Part shown: positions 60,347 through 64,000 of the stretch, piece by piece
How positions within the stretch are numbered: the stretch's first letter is position 1
Layout: each line of letters opens with the position of its first letter
Assembly: GCF_000336995.1 (NCBI RefSeq)
Contig: NZ_AOJI01000019.1
Location: 62,001 to 126,000, forward strand
Length of the DNA stretch: 64,000 bases
Source: Halorubrum aidingense JCM 13560
GTDB lineage: Archaea; Halobacteriota; Halobacteria; Halobacteriales; Haloferacaceae
Direction: 5' to 3'
The notes under the pieces: model-generated
Databases searched by the model: none
The model's input: the letters and a program-made list of their open reading frames with translations, nothing else
Told to the model about the DNA's origin: nothing
Program-made: the position numbers and the translations under genes

Positions 60347-62542
60347 TCAGTCGACGATGTCGGAGCCGCCCGGCGGCAGGAACTCCTGGAGCTGGTCCGC
60401 GCTCGCGACCTTGCGCACGAACGACTGGTCGGCGAAGCGGCTCTTCAGCTCCCGGTACACCATCATCGCCGCGTCGTTCTGGGCGTACATCCCCGGCTCC
60501 AGCGTCACCGAGGCGGCCGCGCGGTCGACGATCGCCGACGGCGGCCCGCCGATCGCTCGCGTCACCGGCTCGCACTGGACGCCGACGGCGACCCGGCAGG
60601 GCACGTCCTCGAAGTAGGTTCGGTCGCCGCGGATCACGAAACTCCCCTTCTCGATGTACTCGCCGCTCTCGGGCGTCTTCGAGACCTGATCGGGCTCGAC
60701 CATGTACGCGTCGCCCGCGCCGCGGCCGTCCTTCCAGTCCGAGGAGTACGACACCGCGAACTGCGCGGCCTCCCGGAGCGTCTGCTCGGAGAAGTCGACC
60801 GGGTCCGCCGACTCCGACGGCCCGGCGGCCTTCAGCAGGGTCACCGGCCCCCCGTGCGCCTGCGTGTGGAAGAACCGGTCGTGTTTCCCCATGTACTTTT
60901 TCACCAACTCCTCGTTCTGGTCGGCGTTGCGGCCGCCGATGACGAGATACCCCGACGCGGTGTGGAACCAGCGGAACCGCTCGTACCAGTCTTCCGGCCG
61001 TCGGATCGGGATCGACGAGCGCGAGAGCCAGTCGATCTCGTGTTCCTCTTCGTCGTCGTCCTCCTCGGAGTCGGACTGGTCGTCGTCGGCCGCCGCCTGC
61101 TGAGCCGCCCACTCCGCTTTCCGCTCTTTGACCGCCTCCAGCTCCGCCCGGGTGGACTCGATCGCCTGCTCGGCGCCCGCCTTTTTGTCCTCGATCCGCT
61201 TGGCCTCCTGGTACAGCCGGTCAGCGTTGACCTCGACGCCCGCGCCCGTGTCGATCTCGACGCGAGTGCCGTCGTCGCCCAACTCGACCGTGACGGTCCC
61301 GTCGCTCCCGTCCACGTCGACGACCGCTTCGGCGGCCGGAATGCCTCGCTCCGCGCCGGCGGCCAGCGTGTCGGCGATCTCGTCCCACGGGACGTCGTTC
61401 GCGCGGGCGTCCCGCACCGTCGAGAGCACCTCGTCGACGAGGTCGTACTCGGCGTACAACAGCTCCGCGCGCTCGCGCTCCTGTGCCGCCTGCTCGTCGA
61501 ACCCCTCGATCGCCCCGCGCTGCTGTTCGATGATCCGCTCCTGTTTGGCGATCTCCTCCTCGAAGTCGGGCCGGGACGCGCTGGCGTCGGCGGGGGCTTC
61601 GCCCGCGTCGGTGTCCTCGTGTTCGAGCCGGTAGAAGTACTCGTCGACGGCGGCGTTAAACGAGTCGAAGCCGACGCTCGGGAGCCCCTCGTGTTCCGAG
61701 AGCGGGAACGGAGTGACGTCGACGACCCGGGGGTCCCGGTCCGTGTCGGAGCCGGCGTCTCCGTTCCCGTCTTCCTCCCCGTCCCCGTCGAGCGCCTCCT
61801 CGTACACGCGCGGGTCGATGTCGCCGGAGCGGAGCCGCTCGCCGATCCGCGAGAGCGCCTCGTGGAGCGCCCGGAGTTGGTCGTCGGTCGCCTCGTCGAC
61901 CGGGAGCGTCTTCTCGACGCCCGCGCGGGTGCACACCTCCTCGGCGTAGAGCCCGCCGAGGTTGAGCTGGGTCGCCAGCGTCCGCACCACGTCGCTGTCG
62001 GACTCGCGCATGTGGCGTTTGAACCCGCCGAGGCTCACGTCGAGGGGGTTGAGCCGCGAGGCGGGGTACTCGTACTGCGCGCCGGGCGCGACGGTCCGCG
62101 ACTTGAGCCGGACCGTCGAGAGCGACCCGACGACCTCGCCGGTCTCGTCGAGCGCGGCGACGTTCCCCTGCCCGAACAGCTCGGCGACGAGCGTCGTGTT
62201 CTCGTCCTCGCGCTCGAACTCGAACGTGAGGATCCGGTCGAACTCGTACTGCTCGACGCCCGCGAAGTCGGCGCCCGACAGGCGGTTCCGCAGCATCTTC
62301 GCGAAGTTCGGCGGGCGGCCGGGCGCGTCCGCGACGTGCTCGGGGTCCGCGACGTGAGCGCGCTTGACGTCGCCCACCTCGATCATGAGTTCGACGCGCC
62401 CGCGGTCGAAGTCGCGGAGCTTCAGCCGGAGCAGGTCGTCGTCGTAGAGGTACGCCTTGTCGACCTTCGCGCCCGCGTACCGATTGAGCTCGGTGACGAG
62501 CGCGCCGAGGTCGATGCTCGACAGCTCCCGCTTCTGGTCCAT
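60347..62542 (-). CDS. rqcH: Ribosome rescue protein RqcH (NFACT family)
   Basis: Archaeal Rqc2/NEMF homologue that binds split large ribosomal subunits carrying stalled peptides. The 731-residue protein starts MDQKRELSSIDLGALVTELN. NFACT-N features: NRYAGAKVDKAYLYDDDLLR, PPNFAKMLRNRLSGADFAGV and FGQGNVAALDETGEVV; a coiled-coil middle (EEIAKQERIIEQQRGAIEGF, EAKRIEDKKAGAEQAIESTR); and NFACT-R WYERFRWFHTASGYLVIGGR, HDRFFHTQAHGGPVTLLKAA. The acidic stretch (DDDQSDSEEDDDEEEHEID) is halophile-type. Confidence 0.93.
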   Translation of the reverse strand: MDQKRELSSIDLGALVTELNRYAGAKVDKAYLYDDDLLRLKLRDFDRGRVELMIEVGDVKRAHVADPEHVADAPGRPPNFAKMLRNRLSGADFAGVEQYEFDRILTFEFEREDENTTLVAELFGQGNVAALDETGEVVGSLSTVRLKSRTVAPGAQYEYPASRLNPLDVSLGGFKRHMRESDSDVVRTLATQLNLGGLYAEEVCTRAGVEKTLPVDEATDDQLRALHEALSRIGERLRSGDIDPRVYEEALDGDGEEDGNGDAGSDTDRDPRVVDVTPFPLSEHEGLPSVGFDSFNAAVDEYFYRLEHEDTDAGEAPADASASRPDFEEEIAKQERIIEQQRGAIEGFDEQAAQERERAELLYAEYDLVDEVLSTVRDARANDVPWDEIADTLAAGAERGIPAAEAVVDVDGSDGTVTVELGDDGTRVEIDTGAGVEVNADRLYQEAKRIEDKKAGAEQAIESTRAELEAVKERKAEWAAQQAAADDDQSDSEEDDDEEEHEIDWLSRSSIPIRRPEDWYERFRWFHTASGYLVIGGRNADQNEELVKKYMGKHDRFFHTQAHGGPVTLLKAAGPSESADPVDFSEQTLREAAQFAVSYSSDWKDGRGAGDAYMVEPDQVSKTPESGEYIEKGSFVIRGDRTYFEDVPCRVAVGVQCEPVTRAIGGPPSAIVDRAAASVTLEPGMYAQNDAAMMVYRELKSRFADQSFVRKVASADQLQEFLPPGGSDIVD

Positions 62543-62642
62543 ACTCGACAGAGACAGTCGGCCCGGAAAAAGGCGTGTCGTTGTGCGGACGGGCCGTCGA
62601 GGCGAGGAGAGACGAACCGAGAGCGGTCGCGTCCGGTGTCGA

Positions 62643-64000
62643 CTACAACCGCTTCGAGACGTACGGCCCGTCCTGGTGGTAGCCGAGCTTATTCCGGTAG
62701 TACTCGCGGGCGCCGATCCCCGAGATGATCGCCAGCTTGCGGTAGCCGGCGTCGCGGGCGAGTTCCTCGGCGCGTTCGAGGAGCTTCTGTCCGTACCCCT
62801 GATGCTGCCAGTCGCCGTCGCCGCCGATGGCGACCTCGGTGCCGTACACGTGAAGCTCGCGGATGAGCGCGGCGTCCGCGAGCTCGCGGCGGGTCGCGTC
62901 GGTTTCGGTGCCCGGCGCACCGGGCTGGTCGGGCGAAAACGAGGGGAACCGCAGGCGGCAGAACCCGACGAGCAGATCGCGAACGGGGTCTTCGAAGGAG
63001 ATGAAGTGCTCCGTTCCGCCGCCGGCCTCGTAGGTGAACACGTCGAGTTCGACGTCGTCCGGGTCGGGGTCGGCGTCGTTGTGACCCACCTCGCGGGCGC
63101 GGATGTCCCGCTGGACGATCCCCTTCTCCTCGGCCCGCTGGTCGGCGAGCTGACGGAGGTTCGACTTCCAGACGCCGCCCTCGATGAAGTCCGCGGGGAT
63201 GTCGCGCTGGACGCGCTGGAGCCGGGTGTACTTCGGGATGAGGTCCATCACCTCGGCGACGACGTCGGCCGCCTCCTCGTTGGAGAGCGGCTCGAACTCG
63301 TCGCGGCGCCAGCGGTCGTACACGCGGGTGCCCCCGACGACGAGCGTCGGGTAGATCTTCAGGTAGTCGGGCCGCCACTCGGGGTTCGCGAACAGCTGCC
63401 GGAAGTCCTCGACGCACATTTCCTTGGTCATCCCCGGCTGGCCCGGCATCATGTGGAAGCCGACTTTGAAGCCGGCGTCGCGCAGGCGGCGGTTGGCGTT
63501 CCGCGACGCCTCGTTGCCGTGGCCGCGGTGCATCTCGCGGTTGATCCGCTCGTAGGTGGTCTGGACGCCGACCTCGACTTTGGTGCCGCCGAGATCGAGC
63601 ATGCGGTCGATCTGCTCGGGGTCACACCAGTCCGGCTTCGTCTCGAACGTCGTCCCGATGTTGCGGATCTCGTTGGTCTCGTTCTCGGCGATCACGTCTT
63701 CGAGGTACTCGAACTCGGCCGCCTCCGGGTCGGGCGCGAACGACTCTCCCTCGGCGGGTTCGGGCTCTTTGTCGAGGTCGTAGTCGTTCATCGCCTGCAG
63801 CGCGCGCTTGACGAACCACTCCTGGTAGTCGTGCGAGCGCGCCGTCATCGTGCCGCCCATCAGGATGAGCTCGGCCTTGTCGACCGGGTGGCCGATCTTC
63901 CGGAGCTGTTCGAGCCGGAGGGTGACCTGCCCGTACGGGTCGTAGTCGTTCTGCTTGCCGCGGGCCGCGGCGGGCTCGTGGCCCGTGTACGACTGCGCCG
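62643..64000 (-). CDS. elp3: Elp3-type tRNA U34 radical SAM/acetyltransferase, N-terminus beyond the window
   Basis: Modifies wobble uridine (cm5U) in tRNA. The frame is open to the window end, where it reads QSYTGHEPAAARGKQNDYDP and on to ELILMGGT; the radical SAM cysteines lie further upstream. Visible parts: DPEQIDRMLDLGGTKVEVGV, GFHMMPGQPGMTKEMCVEDF, YPTLVVGGTRVYD, and the C-terminal GNAT domain with the acetyl-CoA motif HQGYGQKLLERAEELARDAG and NKLGYHQDGPYVSKRL. Confidence 0.94.
   Translation of the reverse strand, partial: AQSYTGHEPAAARGKQNDYDPYGQVTLRLEQLRKIGHPVDKAELILMGGTMTARSHDYQEWFVKRALQAMNDYDLDKEPEPAEGESFAPDPEAAEFEYLEDVIAENETNEIRNIGTTFETKPDWCDPEQIDRMLDLGGTKVEVGVQTTYERINREMHRGHGNEASRNANRRLRDAGFKVGFHMMPGQPGMTKEMCVEDFRQLFANPEWRPDYLKIYPTLVVGGTRVYDRWRRDEFEPLSNEEAADVVAEVMDLIPKYTRLQRVQRDIPADFIEGGVWKSNLRQLADQRAEEKGIVQRDIRAREVGHNDADPDPDDVELDVFTYEAGGGTEHFISFEDPVRDLLVGFCRLRFPSFSPDQPGAPGTETDATRRELADAALIRELHVYGTEVAIGGDGDWQHQGYGQKLLERAEELARDAGYRKLAIISGIGAREYYRNKLGYHQDGPYVSKRL

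Noticed and set aside
60188..62728. An 846-codon open frame on the plus strand opposite rqcH
   Set aside because: rqcH is unmistakable on the other strand; the opposite frame is a composition-driven shadow with Val/Arg/Leu repeats.
1..64000. CRISPR arrays or intact insertion sequences
   Set aside because: No regularly spaced identical repeats with unique spacers and no transposase-like protein were seen; the tandem arrays present are short and without spacers.

Overview
The window comes from the chromosome of a halophilic archaeon (class Halobacteria). The signs are very high GC, strongly acidic proteins, TATA-like boxes about 25-32 nt upstream of many start codons with little or no leader, Tat/lipobox secretion signals, a halocyanin, archaeosine genes, GatE, archaeal AdoMet synthetase, NAC and MptE. 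Overall character suggests the Halorubrum/Haloferacales side, but that is a judgement from general resemblance, not a measurement.

Layout. 0-8.2 kb: 5'-truncated photolyase, (phospho)mevalonate decarboxylase, 2Fe-2S ferredoxin, AtoE-type transporter, ASCH protein, and a secreted metallo-beta-lactamase lipoprotein with its DUF3006 partner. 8.2-9.1 kb: a conspicuously low-GC islet with two divergent tiny membrane-protein ORFs beside tRNA-Ile(GAT). 9.2-19 kb: FxsA, DUF1405, an enolase-superfamily relative, EngB, an NhaC antiporter behind a small leader ORF, DUF4013, a 5-FCL-like protein carrying a hairpin-array insertion, RaSEA and VanZ. 19-25.4 kb: a tungsten aldehyde ferredoxin oxidoreductase (AOR), small membrane proteins, and an operon of a conserved haloarchaeal protein, TrmJ, AzlC and AzlD. 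25.6-34 kb: FolP and MptE (pterin/folate), creatininase family, NAC-TrmI, a possible regulator, aminotransferase, AdoMet synthetase. 34.5-43 kb: ThuA, a barrel-like protein, PyrB-PyrI, and DhaKLM convergent with PTS HPr-EI. 42.6-52 kb: YqeC, a second AOR lacking the Fe-S cysteines, YchF/OLA1, QueD-QueE-QueC, universal stress protein, BirA. 52-64 kb: EamA exporter divergent from an Lrp regulator, GatE, tRNA-Leu(GAG), DUF420, halocyanin, PurF, RqcH, and Elp3 (N-terminus off the end).

How genes work together. tRNA maturation is heavily represented: queDEC and RaSEA for archaeosine, TrmJ, TrmI, Elp3, GatE and two tRNA genes. One-carbon/pterin metabolism is represented by FolP, MptE, the 5-FCL relative and AdoMet synthetase. 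DhaM, HPr and EI form a phosphorelay to dihydroxyacetone with no sugar permease in the window.

The most unusual things are non-coding. (1) A dispersed intergenic element in four copies (about 1.3, 11.9, 34.2 and 55.8 kb) has a near-invariant core, variable hairpins with compensatory base changes, and TATA-like ends. (2) A 90-bp, in-frame array of perfect hairpins flanked by an 8-bp direct repeat lies inside the 5-FCL gene. Also notable are an AOR paralogue whose cysteine motif is replaced by an Asp/Thr/Ser repeat, and frequent short tandem arrays beside stop codons. No CRISPR array, rRNA or intact insertion sequence was seen.
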